A DNA stretch of 64,000 bases from NCBI GenBank assembly GCA_937923175.1, contig CALALB010000023.1, positions 1-64,000 of the forward strand, given 5' to 3'. The notes below the pieces were generated by a model. That model did no database searches. It saw only the letters and a program-made list of their open reading frames with translations, and was not told where the DNA came from. Position numbers and translations under genes: made by a program. The DNA comes from an uncultured Chromatiaceae bacterium. Its GTDB lineage: Bacteria > Pseudomonadota > Gammaproteobacteria > Chromatiales > Chromatiaceae. This document shows, in pieces, positions 47,383-58,356 of the stretch (position 1 is its first letter; every line of letters starts with the position of its first letter).

Positions 47383-50300
47383 ATGCGCAGCGAGACGGAT
47401 TTAGAGAAGAGCCGTGATCCAAAAACTGATGATCAAATGGCGCTAGGGACAACCGCTGCGCTTGCCAAGATCTTCCAATATGCGGAGCACCTCTTTAGCG
47501 CCGGTCCGCTGATGCTCTGCGTCTGGTCAGCAGAGACCGGTTGGCCGATCCTGTATATCTCCCCCAATGTCGAACGCATTCTGGGTTATTCTCAGACCGA
47601 TCTGTTATCAAGGCAGCAATCCTTTGGCGAGTTACTCACCCTAGATGATCGGGATCTATGGCAAACCGCCTTGACTGAGGCTCTGGAAACAAAGCGCCCG
47701 TTCATTGAATTAAGCCTACGGGTACTCACCCCAAACGGCACTGAACGTTGGTGTTATCAATATGCCATTTTAGAGCTCGATAACCAGGGCCGCTTGCAGG
47801 GGCTCCAAGGCTATCTATTGGATCAACATCTTGAGGTCGAAACTCGCCGCCGGTTGGAACAACAGGAATATCGTTTCCGAACCCTGTTTGAGTTCTATCC
47901 GGATGCGACACTATTGATCGACCCGAATGACTATTCCACCCTTGAATTCAATCGCGCTGCCTATGAGCAGCTAGGTTATACCCGGGAGGAGTTTAAAAGG
48001 CTGCGCATCCCAGATTATGAGGCGAAGGAAACAGCCGAGGATGTCGCAATCCATGTCCATAACATTGTGACCCAAGGCTTTGACAGCTTTGAGACCCAGC
48101 ATCGGCATAAGACTGGGCGGGTTTTGGATATCCATGTGACAGTGTCGCGGGTGGTTTTTGAGGATCAGCCTTTATTGCTTGCTGTCTTTCGCGATATCAC
48201 CCGCCGTAAAGAGGCCGAGCGCCAGTTGCGTCAAAGCGAGGAACGACTGAAGCTTGCTGCCGATGCCGCCCATCTCGGGATCTGGGACTATGATGTCCAA
48301 TATGATTGGCTCTTTTGGGACGAGCGGATGTTTGAGCTCTATGGCGCCGCGCCTGAGGGCTTCGGTCATCGATTAAATGATTGGCTGACCCTGCTCACCC
48401 CTGAATCGATCCCAGAGGTTGATGCGGGGCTAGCAGCCCTGATCACCTCGGATCAACCCTTTGACATCGAGTTTCAGATCCGTCGCGCCGATACCGGAGA
48501 GATCCGTACCCTGCGTGCCCTAGCCCGGGCAATCCGCGATGACTCTGGACAGGCGCTGCGGATCGTTGGGGTCAATGAGGACATTACCGGGCGCATCCTG
48601 GCCAGTCGCCGGCTTCAGGCCGAAGAGGCGAAGTTTCGCGGTCTATTCGAACTCTCGCCGGTAGGGATTGCGATGAACGATTTTCAAACCGGGAAATTTT
48701 TGGAGTTTAATCGCGCCGTCAATGAGCCGGCCGGTTATACGCGCGATGAATTTGCCCAGCTTACCTTTTGGGATATTACCCCCAAGGAATATCTCCCCAA
48801 AGAGCTCGAGGCCTTGGAATCACTCAACAAGACAGGCTATTACGGGCCCTATCAAAAGGAATATATCCGTAAGGATGGAACCCGCTATCCTGTCCTATTG
48901 AATGGTTTTAAGGTAACCACACCTGAAGGGCGCGAGGTCATTTGGTCGATCATCCAGGATATCTCGGCGCTGGAAGAGGCCCAGCGCGAGATCCGCGATC
49001 GCGAGCAGCGTCTGCAACAGCTTGCCGAACACAGCCGTACTGTGACCTGGGAGGTCGATTCCAAGGGTCTGTTTACCTATGTCAGCCCAGTCTCTGAGCT
49101 GGTCTGGGGCTATCAGCCGGATGAGCTTGTCGGTCAAAAGTATTGTTATGACCTGCACCCGGAAGCAGGGCGAGAGTCATTTAAAAACGAGATCTTTGCG
49201 GTTGTCGACCGAGGCGGCGCCTTTCAGAATTTTCTCAATCCGGTCCAGCGCAAGGACGGGCAGCTGATCTGGGTTTCGACGAGCGGTCTGCCCTTTTTCG
49301 ATGGGGAGGGGCGGTTACTCGGTTATCGCGGCAATGATGTCGATGTCACTCAGGCCAAGCTCGCCCAGGATGCCCTTGCGGCCGAACGCGAGCGTTTTCG
49401 CGGGATCTTCGAGCGGACCGCGAGCGGGGTCGCAGTCTATCGCCCAACCGAGGATGGCGAGGATTTTATCTTTGTCGATTACAACCCAGAAGCCGAACGG
49501 ATGGATCAAACCCCGCGCGAGCGGGTGATTGGACGACGGATCACCGAGTGTTTCCCAGCTGTTGCCGAGATGGGTCTGCTTGCAGTGATGCGTCGGGTCA
49601 ATCAGACGGGTCAGACTGAGCATCTGCCTTTGGCCTATTATCAGGATGATCGCCTTCAGGTCTGGCGCGAGAATACCATCTTTAAGCTTTCATCGGGCGA
49701 AATCGTCTCAGTCTATAATGATCTCACCGAGATTAAGCGCGCCCAGGAGGCCGCTGAGCGCGCCAGCCAAGCCAAAAGCGAGTTTTTGGCCAATATGAGC
49801 CATGAGATCCGCACCCCGATGAATGCGGTGATCGGTCTCAGCGAATTGCTTTTGGATACGCCGCTGGATGAGCGCCAACGCGATTATGTCACCAAGATCC
49901 GCAATTCATCGCGGATATTATTGGGGATCATCAATGATATCCTAGATTATTCCAAGATCGAGGCGGGTAAACTCGAATTAGAGATCAAACGCTTTTCTTT
50001 TGAAGAGCTGCTCGATCAATTGCGCGCGCTTTTTGCCAATGCCGCCGCTGCCAAGAATCTGGAGCTTATCTTTGATCTGGATATGCCGCCCCACAAAACG
50101 GTTGAGGGCGATATGCTGCGCTTGGGGCAGGTCTTAACCAATCTATTGAGCAATGCCATCAAGTTCACCGAGCAGGGTCAGGTGGTTTTGACCATCCGCC
50201 AGCTTGCTGAGGATGATGGGATCATACGGCTGCGTTTTGCGGTGCGCGACACCGGCATCGGGATCGATCCGCAGCAACAACAGCGACTCTTTCAACCCTT

Positions 50301-51951
50301 CACCCAGGCCGATCCCTCCACAACCCGCCGTTATGGGGGGACTGGTCTTGGGCTTGCCATCAGTCGCCGGCTGGTGGATAAGATGGGCGGGATCTTAAGG
50401 CTTGAATCGACCCCAGGCGTAGGAAGCTGTTTTTATTTCGACCTCGATCTACCCCTTGCGCCCAAGGAGACCCATGCAGTGCTCAACCCCTTCCCGCCGG
50501 GTACCCGGGTCTTGGTGGTCGATGATCATCCGGAGTCAAGGTCAATCCTACGCGCCTTGCTTGAGAGTCATCGATTTGCGGTTGAAGAGGCCGAGGATGG
50601 CCAGGAAGCAATTGCTGCAATCAAGGCGGCTGAGGCCGAGAATCACCCCTTTGATTTCATCCTGATCGACTGGAAGCTGCCGGGTGAGCTGGATGGGGTT
50701 CAGACCCTCAAGACCATCCATGAGCTGCGCGCCCAGGGTATCATCCGCCACCCAGATGTTCCCGCCTTGATCGTGAGCGCCTATCGCCAACAGGATATCA
50801 CTGAGCATCAGGGTCTCTATGGCGCCTTTTTGAATAAACCAGTGACGGCAAGCGTTTTGCTTGAGTCCATGCTCCAGGCCCGCGCCCAATACCTGGGGGG
50901 GATTCATCAAACGCCCTTATCCCAGTCCATTCCCTATTTCGACCATCAAACAGTCCTTTTGGTTGAGGATAACCCGCTCAATCAAGAGGTTGCAGTCGAG
51001 ATGCTCAAAAAGGTCGGTCTTCGGGTTGTGATTGCCCACAATGGTCAGGAGGCGCTCGAGCGGGTGAAAGAGCACCCTGTGGCTCTGGTGCTGATGGATC
51101 TCCAGATGCCGGTCATGGATGGCTTCGAGGCAACCTGCAGGCTGCGCGCGCAGTATCCCCAACTTCCCATCATCGCCCTATCTGCTGCAGTCATGGAATC
51201 CGACCGCGCCCGCGCCCAAGAGGCCGGCGCCAATGGCCATCTCGCCAAACCGATCGACGGCCAGGAACTCTATGGCATCCTGGCCCAGTGGCTGCCGGTC
51301 AAGGGGTATCGCCAACTCGCTAGACCCTATGGGAGGACTCATCCTTTGTCTTTGGAACAGCTCACCGCTTTTGATATTCAGCGGGGTCTTCGGTCATTCG
51401 ACGGGGATGTGGTGCTCTACCAGCGCACCTTGCGTCTGTTCTACGGGCAGCTGGTTGCCGAGTTTGCGCCCCTGCTTGAACCCGTTGCCGCCTTGTCTAC
51501 CGAGACCCAGCAACGTCTCCTGCATACGCTCAAGGGGGTTGCGGGGACGGTCGGCGCCTTACAACTGGCTGAGGCTGCGGCACGTCTTGAGTCCAGATTG
51601 CGTCAGGGTCAGCCGATCTCCGAGACCGATCGCCACTCCTTTGCCGAGTCCTGGCGCAGGGTCATGACCCAGCTGGCCAACTTGATGCAGGGGGATCTTG
51701 CTGCAGAGTGCCCAAGCCCCAGGGATACAGCAGAGACAATCGCCCCACGGATGGCTGAACTATTAAGATATTTAAAGGCTGGCGAGCTCATCGATGATGA
51801 TCAACTCATCAAAGAGGTGACCGATTTCATCAGCGTTCAAACCGATCCCGGGGCAGGTGCGACCCTGCGGCGGCTGATCGAGACCTTTGAGCATGATCAG
51901 GCGGCTGCGTATCTGCAGTCTATCGCCGAACAGACAGGGGTGAGGCTCTAA
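47383..51951 (+). CDS. Multi-PAS hybrid histidine kinase (PASn-HisKA-HATPase-REC-REC-Hpt)
   Basis: Repeated PAS/PAC segments; [37 protein letters not shown]; two receiver domains; [14 protein letters not shown] Hpt. Confidence 0.92.
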   Translation: MRSETDLEKSRDPKTDDQMALGTTAALAKIFQYAEHLFSAGPLMLCVWSAETGWPILYISPNVERILGYSQTDLLSRQQSFGELLTLDDRDLWQTALTEALETKRPFIELSLRVLTPNGTERWCYQYAILELDNQGRLQGLQGYLLDQHLEVETRRRLEQQEYRFRTLFEFYPDATLLIDPNDYSTLEFNRAAYEQLGYTREEFKRLRIPDYEAKETAEDVAIHVHNIVTQGFDSFETQHRHKTGRVLDIHVTVSRVVFEDQPLLLAVFRDITRRKEAERQLRQSEERLKLAADAAHLGIWDYDVQYDWLFWDERMFELYGAAPEGFGHRLNDWLTLLTPESIPEVDAGLAALITSDQPFDIEFQIRRADTGEIRTLRALARAIRDDSGQALRIVGVNEDITGRILASRRLQAEEAKFRGLFELSPVGIAMNDFQTGKFLEFNRAVNEPAGYTRDEFAQLTFWDITPKEYLPKELEALESLNKTGYYGPYQKEYIRKDGTRYPVLLNGFKVTTPEGREVIWSIIQDISALEEAQREIRDREQRLQQLAEHSRTVTWEVDSKGLFTYVSPVSELVWGYQPDELVGQKYCYDLHPEAGRESFKNEIFAVVDRGGAFQNFLNPVQRKDGQLIWVSTSGLPFFDGEGRLLGYRGNDVDVTQAKLAQDALAAERERFRGIFERTASGVAVYRPTEDGEDFIFVDYNPEAERMDQTPRERVIGRRITECFPAVAEMGLLAVMRRVNQTGQTEHLPLAYYQDDRLQVWRENTIFKLSSGEIVSVYNDLTEIKRAQEAAERASQAKSEFLANMSHEIRTPMNAVIGLSELLLDTPLDERQRDYVTKIRNSSRILLGIINDILDYSKIEAGKLELEIKRFSFEELLDQLRALFANAAAAKNLELIFDLDMPPHKTVEGDMLRLGQVLTNLLSNAIKFTEQGQVVLTIRQLAEDDGIIRLRFAVRDTGIGIDPQQQQRLFQPFTQADPSTTRRYGGTGLGLAISRRLVDKMGGILRLESTPGVGSCFYFDLDLPLAPKETHAVLNPFPPGTRVLVVDDHPESRSILRALLESHRFAVEEAEDGQEAIAAIKAAEAENHPFDFILIDWKLPGELDGVQTLKTIHELRAQGIIRHPDVPALIVSAYRQQDITEHQGLYGAFLNKPVTASVLLESMLQARAQYLGGIHQTPLSQSIPYFDHQTVLLVEDNPLNQEVAVEMLKKVGLRVVIAHNGQEALERVKEHPVALVLMDLQMPVMDGFEATCRLRAQYPQLPIIALSAAVMESDRARAQEAGANGHLAKPIDGQELYGILAQWLPVKGYRQLARPYGRTHPLSLEQLTAFDIQRGLRSFDGDVVLYQRTLRLFYGQLVAEFAPLLEPVAALSTETQQRLLHTLKGVAGTVGALQLAEAAARLESRLRQGQPISETDRHSFAESWRRVMTQLANLMQGDLAAECPSPRDTAETIAPRMAELLRYLKAGELIDDDQLIKEVTDFISVQTDPGAGATLRRLIETFEHDQAAAYLQSIAEQTGVRL

Positions 51952-51952
51952 G

Positions 51953-52900
51953 GTGGTAGAAAAGACCGCGACTGTTTTGATTGTCGATGATCAGCCGGCC
52001 AATATCCACACCCTGGCCGCCTTGCTCAAAAGGGAGTATCGCATTCTCACCGCGACCCGGGGGGAAAAGGCCTGGGAGCTTGCCACTGGGGATCATCCGC
52101 CCGACCTGATCCTGCTCGATATCCTTATGCCCGATATGGATGGTTATGAGCTGTGTCGGCGGCTCAAGAACCATGAAGCGACCAAGACCATCCCGATCAT
52201 CTTTGTGACCGCCCTGGGCGAGGAGCGCGACGAGGCCTATGGCCTGGATCTCGGTGCTGCCGATTACATCACCAAACCCTTTAGCCCAGCCATTGTGCGG
52301 GCGCGGGTGCGCAATCATATCCAGCTGAAGCTCAAAACCGATCTGCTCGAGCAGATCGCCATGCAGGATGGGCTCACCCAAATCCCCAATCGGCGCTGTT
52401 TTGATCAGCGGTTCCAGGAGGAATGGGCGCGTTTGAGCCGTAGTGCTCAGACCCTGGCGCTCCTCATGATCGATATCGATCATTTCAAGGCCTATAACGA
52501 TCACTACGGGCATGGGGCGGGGGATGAGTGTCTCAAACGCGTTGCCCATGCCATCCATCAGGTACCCAACCGCCCGATGGATCTGGTTGCGCGCTATGGT
52601 GGAGAAGAGTTTGCTGCCCTCCTTCCCGAAACCGATGAGGAAGGCGCCCTGCATCTAGCCTACCAGATGCTCGCGTCGGTGCAGTCATTGGGGATCGAAC
52701 ATGCCTATTCCGGCGCCGCACCCTGGGTCACGATCAGTATCGGCCTAGCGGTGCATTCAGCAACCCATCCCAAATGCAGTGCCGAGCATCTGAGGGAGGC
52801 TGCAGACCAGGCCCTCTATCGCGCCAAGATAGAGGGACGCAATCGGGTGGTAAACGAGCTCTCGGGGTCACCAGGCCAAGAGGGTTTGGTATCCCTTTAG
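51953..52900 (+). CDS. Response regulator-diguanylate cyclase (REC-GGDEF)
   Basis: TVLIVDDQPANIHTLAALLK; LILLDILMPDMDGYEL; ARYGGEEFAALLPET. GTG start 2 bp after the kinase stop. Confidence 0.92.
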   Translation: MVEKTATVLIVDDQPANIHTLAALLKREYRILTATRGEKAWELATGDHPPDLILLDILMPDMDGYELCRRLKNHEATKTIPIIFVTALGEERDEAYGLDLGAADYITKPFSPAIVRARVRNHIQLKLKTDLLEQIAMQDGLTQIPNRRCFDQRFQEEWARLSRSAQTLALLMIDIDHFKAYNDHYGHGAGDECLKRVAHAIHQVPNRPMDLVARYGGEEFAALLPETDEEGALHLAYQMLASVQSLGIEHAYSGAAPWVTISIGLAVHSATHPKCSAEHLREAADQALYRAKIEGRNRVVNELSGSPGQEGLVSL

Positions 52901-53177
52901 TCCTCGAATGAGAGTGTCTTGTCACTTGGTTAAACCGGTCGAAGCACCATCCCGGGGGATTGGATGGCCGCCCCTGGATCCCTTTAAAATTCAGCTGGCC
53001 AGGCCTATGAAGGTTGCCCGCGCTCGAGGATGGCAGATCCGGGATGGATGGCTCCTGTGACATAGTCGCCGCCCAAGGTCGGGTCCTGTCTGCAGTCAGG
53101 CGCTGCCAAAGGCGCGATAAAACCTTCAGATGATCCCTCTGGTCTAATTTTTACCCTAATCGATTCCGGATATCTCC

Positions 53178-53831
53178 ATGGCCTTTGCTGCAGGATCTCC
53201 ATCCCTCTCTATGTGGGCAGGCTGGTTCAGCTTGGTGCTTCTCAGCAGTATCTGGTCCAGTATATTTGCCGAGACAGGCGCCCAGCGCATCGATGCCTAT
53301 CTGAAGGGTCTCAATAGTCTGAAGGCCGATTTTGAGCAGTTCACCTTCAACGCCGAGCGAACCCGCATGCTCGAGGCGCGCGGGACCTTTTATCTCCAAC
53401 GGCCGGGTCGTTTCCGCTGGGAATATCAAACCCCTCAGCGCCAGATCATTATCGCCGACGGCCAGCGGGTCTACGTCCATGACCTCGATCTGAATCAGGT
53501 TTCCCATCAAAGCCAGGCCAAGGCATTACGCGGGACACCCGCCTTATTGTTGGCCAATGCCGAGCCGATCGAGACCCATTTTACGACCCGTTCCCTAGCC
53601 AGCTCAGACGGGCGCGACTGGGTGGAGCTGCTCCCGAAGGACCCAGAGACCGAGGTGGTACGCATCGAGCTTGGGTTTAAAGGCGACCGACTCGAGAGCC
53701 TGATCATGGCCGATAGCTTCGGTCAGGAGACAAGATTGAATTTCAGCCGGATCGAGGCCAATCCCCCACTGGATTCCAATCTGTTCAGGATCGATCAGCG
53801 GGCAGTCAATGAGTTTTTGTCGTTTGATTAG
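53178..53831 (+). CDS. lolA: Outer membrane lipoprotein carrier protein LolA
   Basis: YLKGLNSLKADFEQFTFN...ARGTFYLQRPGRFRWEYQTPQRQIIIADGQRVYVHDLDLNQV. Confidence 0.92.
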   Translation: MAFAAGSPSLSMWAGWFSLVLLSSIWSSIFAETGAQRIDAYLKGLNSLKADFEQFTFNAERTRMLEARGTFYLQRPGRFRWEYQTPQRQIIIADGQRVYVHDLDLNQVSHQSQAKALRGTPALLLANAEPIETHFTTRSLASSDGRDWVELLPKDPETEVVRIELGFKGDRLESLIMADSFGQETRLNFSRIEANPPLDSNLFRIDQRAVNEFLSFD

Positions 53832-53927
53832 CGGCGCAATCAGCAAGGCAACGGGCAGGAGTAGGCTGCGCGTTACCTGCCTTCTCAAACCCTTCCCCTC
53901 TGGCTTTATTGAACACAGGGTCCCGTG

Positions 53928-55040
53928 ATGTCGCAACTGCTGTGGTTACTCCTTCCCTGGTCGCTTGCCTTTTTCTTCCTGGGACGCTTGCGCCCCTGTC
54001 CGCCTACCTCCCAAGACTCCAGAACCCCGCGGGTGTCGGTGATCATCCCCGCGCGCAATGAGGAAAAACGCTTAGGGCCCTTGTTGACCTCACTGCAGGC
54101 CCAAAACTATCCCGATTTCGAGGTTATCCTGGTCGATGACAACTCAACCGATCGCACCGCAGAGCTCGGGCAGGCAGCAGGCTGTCAGATCCTGCGTCTA
54201 AAGGAGCCTGAACCCGGCTGGCTTGGCAAACCGCATGCCTGCTGGGCCGGGGCCCAGGCTGCCCAGGGCGAGATCCTGATCTTTCTCGATGCCGATACTG
54301 TGCTTGGGTCTGGGGGCCTCGAGCGGATCGTGTCAACCCACGCCCGCTATGGCGGCCTGGTCTCGATCCAGCCCTATCATCGGATGGAGCGGGCCTATGA
54401 GCGTCTCTCAGCGGCATTCTCATTGATCATGATGGCCGGGATCCGGTCATTTACCCTGGCTGGCGCACGCCTACCGGCCAATGGTGCCTTTGGCCCTTGT
54501 CTGGTGTGCGGGCGTGCCGATTATTTTCGTACCGGCGGCCATTGCCTGGTACGCGACGAGATCATCGATGATGTCGCATTGGCCCAGGCGATGGCGCGGC
54601 AGGGGATTGGGGTCCACAACTTCATTGGTCAGGGGGTCATCGCCTTTCGCATGTATCCGCACGGGATCAGTGATCTGATCGATGGCTGGACCAAGAATTT
54701 TGCGCGCGGCGCTATGACGACCGATCCCTTGCTGCTGATCCTCATTGCCGCCTGGATCGCCGGTGGTATGGCCTCTTTGGACGCCACCCTCGATTGGGCG
54801 CGCGCTGGCGCTGTCTGGACACCCTGGGCTATTGCTGGCGCCATCGCCTACAGCGCCTATGCCCTCCAGATCTATTGGCTGTTGCGCCGGCTTGGCAACT
54901 TTGGCTGGCTGACGGCCGTGACCTATCCGTTGTCTTTCATGTTCTTCATGGCCGTCTTCGTTCGTTCCCTGTATTTGACCCTGATCCGCCAGCGGGTCTT
55001 TTGGAAGGGCCGATCGATCCCCCTTCGGGCAACGGGCTAG
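53928..55040 (+). CDS. Membrane-associated glycosyltransferase family 2 (CrtQ/HpnB-like)
   Basis: RVSVIIPARNEEKRLGPLLTSLQAQNYPDFEVILVDDNSTDRT; C-terminal TM helices. Confidence 0.85.
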   Translation: MSQLLWLLLPWSLAFFFLGRLRPCPPTSQDSRTPRVSVIIPARNEEKRLGPLLTSLQAQNYPDFEVILVDDNSTDRTAELGQAAGCQILRLKEPEPGWLGKPHACWAGAQAAQGEILIFLDADTVLGSGGLERIVSTHARYGGLVSIQPYHRMERAYERLSAAFSLIMMAGIRSFTLAGARLPANGAFGPCLVCGRADYFRTGGHCLVRDEIIDDVALAQAMARQGIGVHNFIGQGVIAFRMYPHGISDLIDGWTKNFARGAMTTDPLLLILIAAWIAGGMASLDATLDWARAGAVWTPWAIAGAIAYSAYALQIYWLLRRLGNFGWLTAVTYPLSFMFFMAVFVRSLYLTLIRQRVFWKGRSIPLRATG

Positions 55041-55049
55041 GCATTTGCC

Positions 55050-56069
55050 ATGCATGATCCATATCCGGTCATGGCGCAGGTGCTCCCCGAGCATGGAGGA
55101 CAGCTGCACGCCTGGGCGGAGCGGTTTGCCCGACCCCTTGCCGAGTGGCTCGATCTTTCAACCGGCATCAACCCCAACGGCTGGCCGGTCCCGGCGGTTC
55201 CCCCAGGGATCTGGCAACGCCTGCCGGAAGAAGAGGATGGTCTGGCATCCGCTGCAGCCGAATACTATGGGGTAGACTGGGCGGTGCCGGTTGCCGGCGT
55301 CCAGGCTGCCATCCAATTGCTGCCCCAGCTTCGCCCATCCTGCCGGGTTGGGGTTTTGGCCATCGGCTATGCCGAGCACGCCTATCGCTGGCAGCTTGCG
55401 GGGCATCAGGTCCTTAAGCTCCCCGAGGATGGATTGGAGGCCGCGATCGGCGAACTCGATGTCCTGGTCGTCATCAATCCTAATAACCCCACGGGCCGGC
55501 GTTGGCCCGCGGCGCGTCTTCTCGACTGGCATGCAGGATTGGCCGTGCGCGGCGGCTGGTTGGTGGTCGATGAGTCATTCATCGATCCGACCCCAGAAGA
55601 CAGCCTGGTTCAGGCAGCGGATCGGCCCGGCCTAATCGTGTTGCGCTCGCTAGGCAAGTTTTTTGGGTTGGCCGGGGCGCGTCTCGGTTTTTTGTTCGCC
55701 GAGTTAGGGCTTGCCCAACAGATCAGACAGCTCCTGGGTCCCTGGCCGATCAGCAATCCAGCGCGCTGGATTGCCCGGCTCGCCCTGCTGGACCATGCCT
55801 GGCAGGCGCGGGCGCGGACGGAACTCGCCGTAGCCAGCGCCCGACTTGCCGAATTGCTGCACCAGCATGGGCTGAGCCCAAAGGGCGGTACAGCGCTTTT
55901 TCAATGGGTCCTGACCCCAGATGCCGAATCCATCCAGGGGCAGCTGGCAGCTCAGGGGATCCTGGTGCGCCGGTTTGCCGAGCCACTGAGCCTGAGATTC
56001 GGCCTGCCCGCGGATGCCGAGGGCTGGGGTCGTCTGGATCAGGCATTGGCCTCGCTGAGCCAGCGGTGA
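55050..56069 (+). CDS. cobD: L-threonine-O-3-phosphate decarboxylase (cobalamin biosynthesis)
   Basis: GGQLHAWAERFARPLAEWLDLSTGINPNGWP; VVINPNNPTGRRWPAARLL; VVDESFIDPTPEDS; LRSLGKFFGLAGARLGFLFA. Confidence 0.9.
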   Translation: MHDPYPVMAQVLPEHGGQLHAWAERFARPLAEWLDLSTGINPNGWPVPAVPPGIWQRLPEEEDGLASAAAEYYGVDWAVPVAGVQAAIQLLPQLRPSCRVGVLAIGYAEHAYRWQLAGHQVLKLPEDGLEAAIGELDVLVVINPNNPTGRRWPAARLLDWHAGLAVRGGWLVVDESFIDPTPEDSLVQAADRPGLIVLRSLGKFFGLAGARLGFLFAELGLAQQIRQLLGPWPISNPARWIARLALLDHAWQARARTELAVASARLAELLHQHGLSPKGGTALFQWVLTPDAESIQGQLAAQGILVRRFAEPLSLRFGLPADAEGWGRLDQALASLSQR

Positions 56070-56755
56070 CCGCTCTACCTGGTTGGCTGACCGTCCCGGT
56101 CGCGCACCCGCCTGACCCTGCTGCTCTACGCCACCCGGAGGCCGGGCGGATCTGCGCCCTGATCGAGGCCGCCGATGCACCCTGCGCCCGGGAGGCTAGC
56201 CGGCGTGACCCCTCGGCCTCGATCCTGGCCGGTTGGGGCCGCCGAGAGTGCTGGGAGTGGATCGAGTTAGGGCCCCTGTCCACCGCTGTTTTCCCAGTCA
56301 AGCGCCTCGAGCCTCACCAGCTCGATGTGGCATTGAGCCGCGGGCGGCAGGCAGCTGAACGTCTGAAGCTCGACGGTTGCCAAGGTCTAGTGCTGTTCTG
56401 CTGGGGGGAGGAGGGCGGTGCGCTGGCAGCTGAGGGTTGCTGCCATTACCCTGCGCCTACCGTCTATCGCTATCTCCAAAAGCTTGGCGATCCCAAGACC
56501 GCTGCCTTGACCGGGGCCGTCATTGCCTCTGCCCAGATGGGGCTTTGGATATATCCGGCCAGCCAAGGCGCTCGGTTTGCTGCCCGTCTGGCCTCTGGGC
56601 TCAACCCAGGGGTGCGCCTCTGGTTGGCGGCGGCAGAGGATCAACGCTTCAGGGATCCATGGCCAATGGATCGAGCGCCAGGGTGCCAGGATTCAGCGAA
56701 TCATTCGGCCGCGAGACCAGGCGAAGCGAGCTGGCAAGGGCTTGAACAGTGTTGA
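56066..56755 (+). CDS. Compact CobT-like (nicotinate-nucleotide-dimethylbenzimidazole phosphoribosyltransferase-related) protein, probably degenerate
   Basis: GTG at 56066 overlaps cobD stop (GTGA); region LQKLGDPKTAALTGAVIASAQMGLWIYPASQGARFAARLASGLNPGVRLWLAAA resembles the CobT GGxEIAALTGAILAAAQ...DGFIASAAALLA segment. Confidence 0.45.
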   Translation: MTALPGWLTVPVAHPPDPAALRHPEAGRICALIEAADAPCAREASRRDPSASILAGWGRRECWEWIELGPLSTAVFPVKRLEPHQLDVALSRGRQAAERLKLDGCQGLVLFCWGEEGGALAAEGCCHYPAPTVYRYLQKLGDPKTAALTGAVIASAQMGLWIYPASQGARFAARLASGLNPGVRLWLAAAEDQRFRDPWPMDRAPGCQDSANHSAARPGEASWQGLEQC

Positions 56756-57067
56756 GGAGGCGCCGGCATGATCCTCGCCCCCAGGACTGCGCTCGACCCA
56801 AACAATTGGCTGCGTCTCAAGCGGCTCTGCGGCAAGTTCCGCCGGATGTGAGGCCTGGGGAGAGTCAGGCGCTGGTCGCAGCCGCAAGAACGCGACGACA
56901 CCGGCCTCGGTGAGGCAGGAGGCAGGCAGCAGATCGAGTAAGTAATGGCGAGCTCTGCGGAGGTATTGCGGGGCAGTGAGCTGCCGAAGAGGCCGCTCAG
57001 CAGCTATCCCCAAATCCGCGCTCACCAAGCTACCCAAGCCAGTAGGCAACACTTGGCCAGTGTGGTC

Positions 57068-57087
57068 ATTCCGGCGCAAGCCGGAAT
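57068..57087. repeat. REP-like hairpin (same family as 161-197)
   Basis: GGTC-ATTCCGGC-GCAA-GCCGGAAT, compare TCACCCCGGC-GAAA-GCCGGGG at 161-181. Confidence 0.6.
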
Positions 57088-57133
57088 CTAGATTTCCCAA
57101 CCCACTGGGATCATTCATAGAGATCCCCGCAAG

Positions 57134-57242
57134 TAAACCCGCGACTGAAGTGGCGGGTTATTTACTCGGTCTCGATGCCACCTGCGCAGGCCGAGATGCT
57201 CGGCAAGGGCGCCGAGTAGATTATTTAAATCTCGATGCTCGA
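57134..57242. other. Dense array of short hairpins (structured RNA or IS-end candidate)
   Basis: AACCCGC/GCGGGTT, TACTCGG/CCGAGTA, CCTGCGCAGG, GCCGAG-ATG-CTCGGC, AGATT/AATCT, TCGA-TGC-TCGA in ~110 bp. Confidence 0.45.
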
Positions 57243-57313
57243 AAGCGGGGGTTTCAGACAGTCCTCTAAATGTCTTACGCCTCCTCAGCAGCCAGATTAG
57301 GACCGGGTGGTAT

Positions 57314-58282
57314 TCAAGCCGCTGGATGCTTGGCCCGCCGTTTCAGCCAGACCTCTAGGCCCTGGGCATTGAGCTCAATATCGAGGCTCAAGAGATTCAG
57401 GATTTCAGACTCGGCAAGGGTGACGCCATGCGCCTGCGCCTGGGCGAGCAGATAGTCCCTGACGGCTGTCCTAAGCCGGATTTCTCGTCCACCCTCAGGC
57501 TGGTCCTCCTCGCGCAGGGCAAGATCGGCAAGCGCCCGGATGCCTCGGCGCAAGGTCTCGACCTGCCGATCGGGTCGGTCGAGGCGTCCATAATGGGTCA
57601 GATACATCGCCTGCGGCCGATAGCCCATGAGTTTATCAAGGCTTAACAACCAGGCATCCGGATCGAAGGCTACAGGTGTGGTGGGTGCAAACAGCCAGGG
57701 ACCCTGGGTGTTGGTAAAGGCTTGATAGGCGATACCGAAGGTATCGCCGCTGAAGATCCCTTGGGTAGATCGATCCAGGAAACAGCCATGATGATTGGCA
57801 TGACCTGGGGTATCGATGAAGGTCAATGACCGCCCAGCAAGTTCAAAGGTCTGGCCATCCTCGGCAGAGATAACCCGTTCCGCCGGGACGGGAAGCGGTA
57901 GGCCAAAGAGCGCGCGAAAGTTGTCCTCACCATAGACCGAGCTGGCACCGGCGATCAACCTACTCGGATCGATCAGATGGGGTGCACCCTTGGGATGGAT
58001 CACCAGATAGGCGCGCGGACAGGCAGCCATCAGATGCCCGGCTGCCCCCGCATGATCGAGATGGACATGGGTAGGCATGATATAGGCGATCTGCTCTGGG
58101 CCAAGTCCTAGCGCATCGAGTGCAGCGAGCAACAAGGGAACGGCCTTGGCTGGCCCAGTATCGATTAAGGCCAGCTGCTCGCCCGAGCGGATCAGATAGG
58201 CCGCTGCAAGACCGGGGCGATAGAGACCGGTCTCGATACAGTAGATCCCCTCGGCGACCTCTTGGAATAGGGACTGGGCCAT
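57314..58282 (-). CDS. MBL-fold metallo-hydrolase
   Basis: IMPTHVHLDHAGAAGHLM (HxHxDH); TFIDTPGHANHHGCFLD; ATG 58282 preferred. Confidence 0.9.
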   Translation of the reverse strand: MAQSLFQEVAEGIYCIETGLYRPGLAAAYLIRSGEQLALIDTGPAKAVPLLLAALDALGLGPEQIAYIMPTHVHLDHAGAAGHLMAACPRAYLVIHPKGAPHLIDPSRLIAGASSVYGEDNFRALFGLPLPVPAERVISAEDGQTFELAGRSLTFIDTPGHANHHGCFLDRSTQGIFSGDTFGIAYQAFTNTQGPWLFAPTTPVAFDPDAWLLSLDKLMGYRPQAMYLTHYGRLDRPDRQVETLRRGIRALADLALREEDQPEGGREIRLRTAVRDYLLAQAQAHGVTLAESEILNLLSLDIELNAQGLEVWLKRRAKHPAA

Positions 58283-58324
58283 GCGCGCTCTCCAGAAATC
58301 AGTGCAGGGTCTTTGGGATGATCG

Positions 58325-58345
58325 CTGCCGGCTGGAAACCGGCAG
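58325..58345. repeat. Intergenic hairpin, REP-like
   Basis: CTGCCGG-CTGGAAA-CCGGCAG. Confidence 0.5.
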
Positions 58346-58356
58346 TCCCATTGTTG

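Noticed and set aside
51920-52654. 244-aa - strand ORF opposite the REC-GGDEF gene
   Set aside because: Long only because of codon bias on the coding strand; no domain seen.
56693-57118. 141-aa - strand ORF in the post-cob spacer
   Set aside because: No recognisable domain; contains translated REP sequence (DSGLRRNDH), a common hallmark of spurious ORFs.
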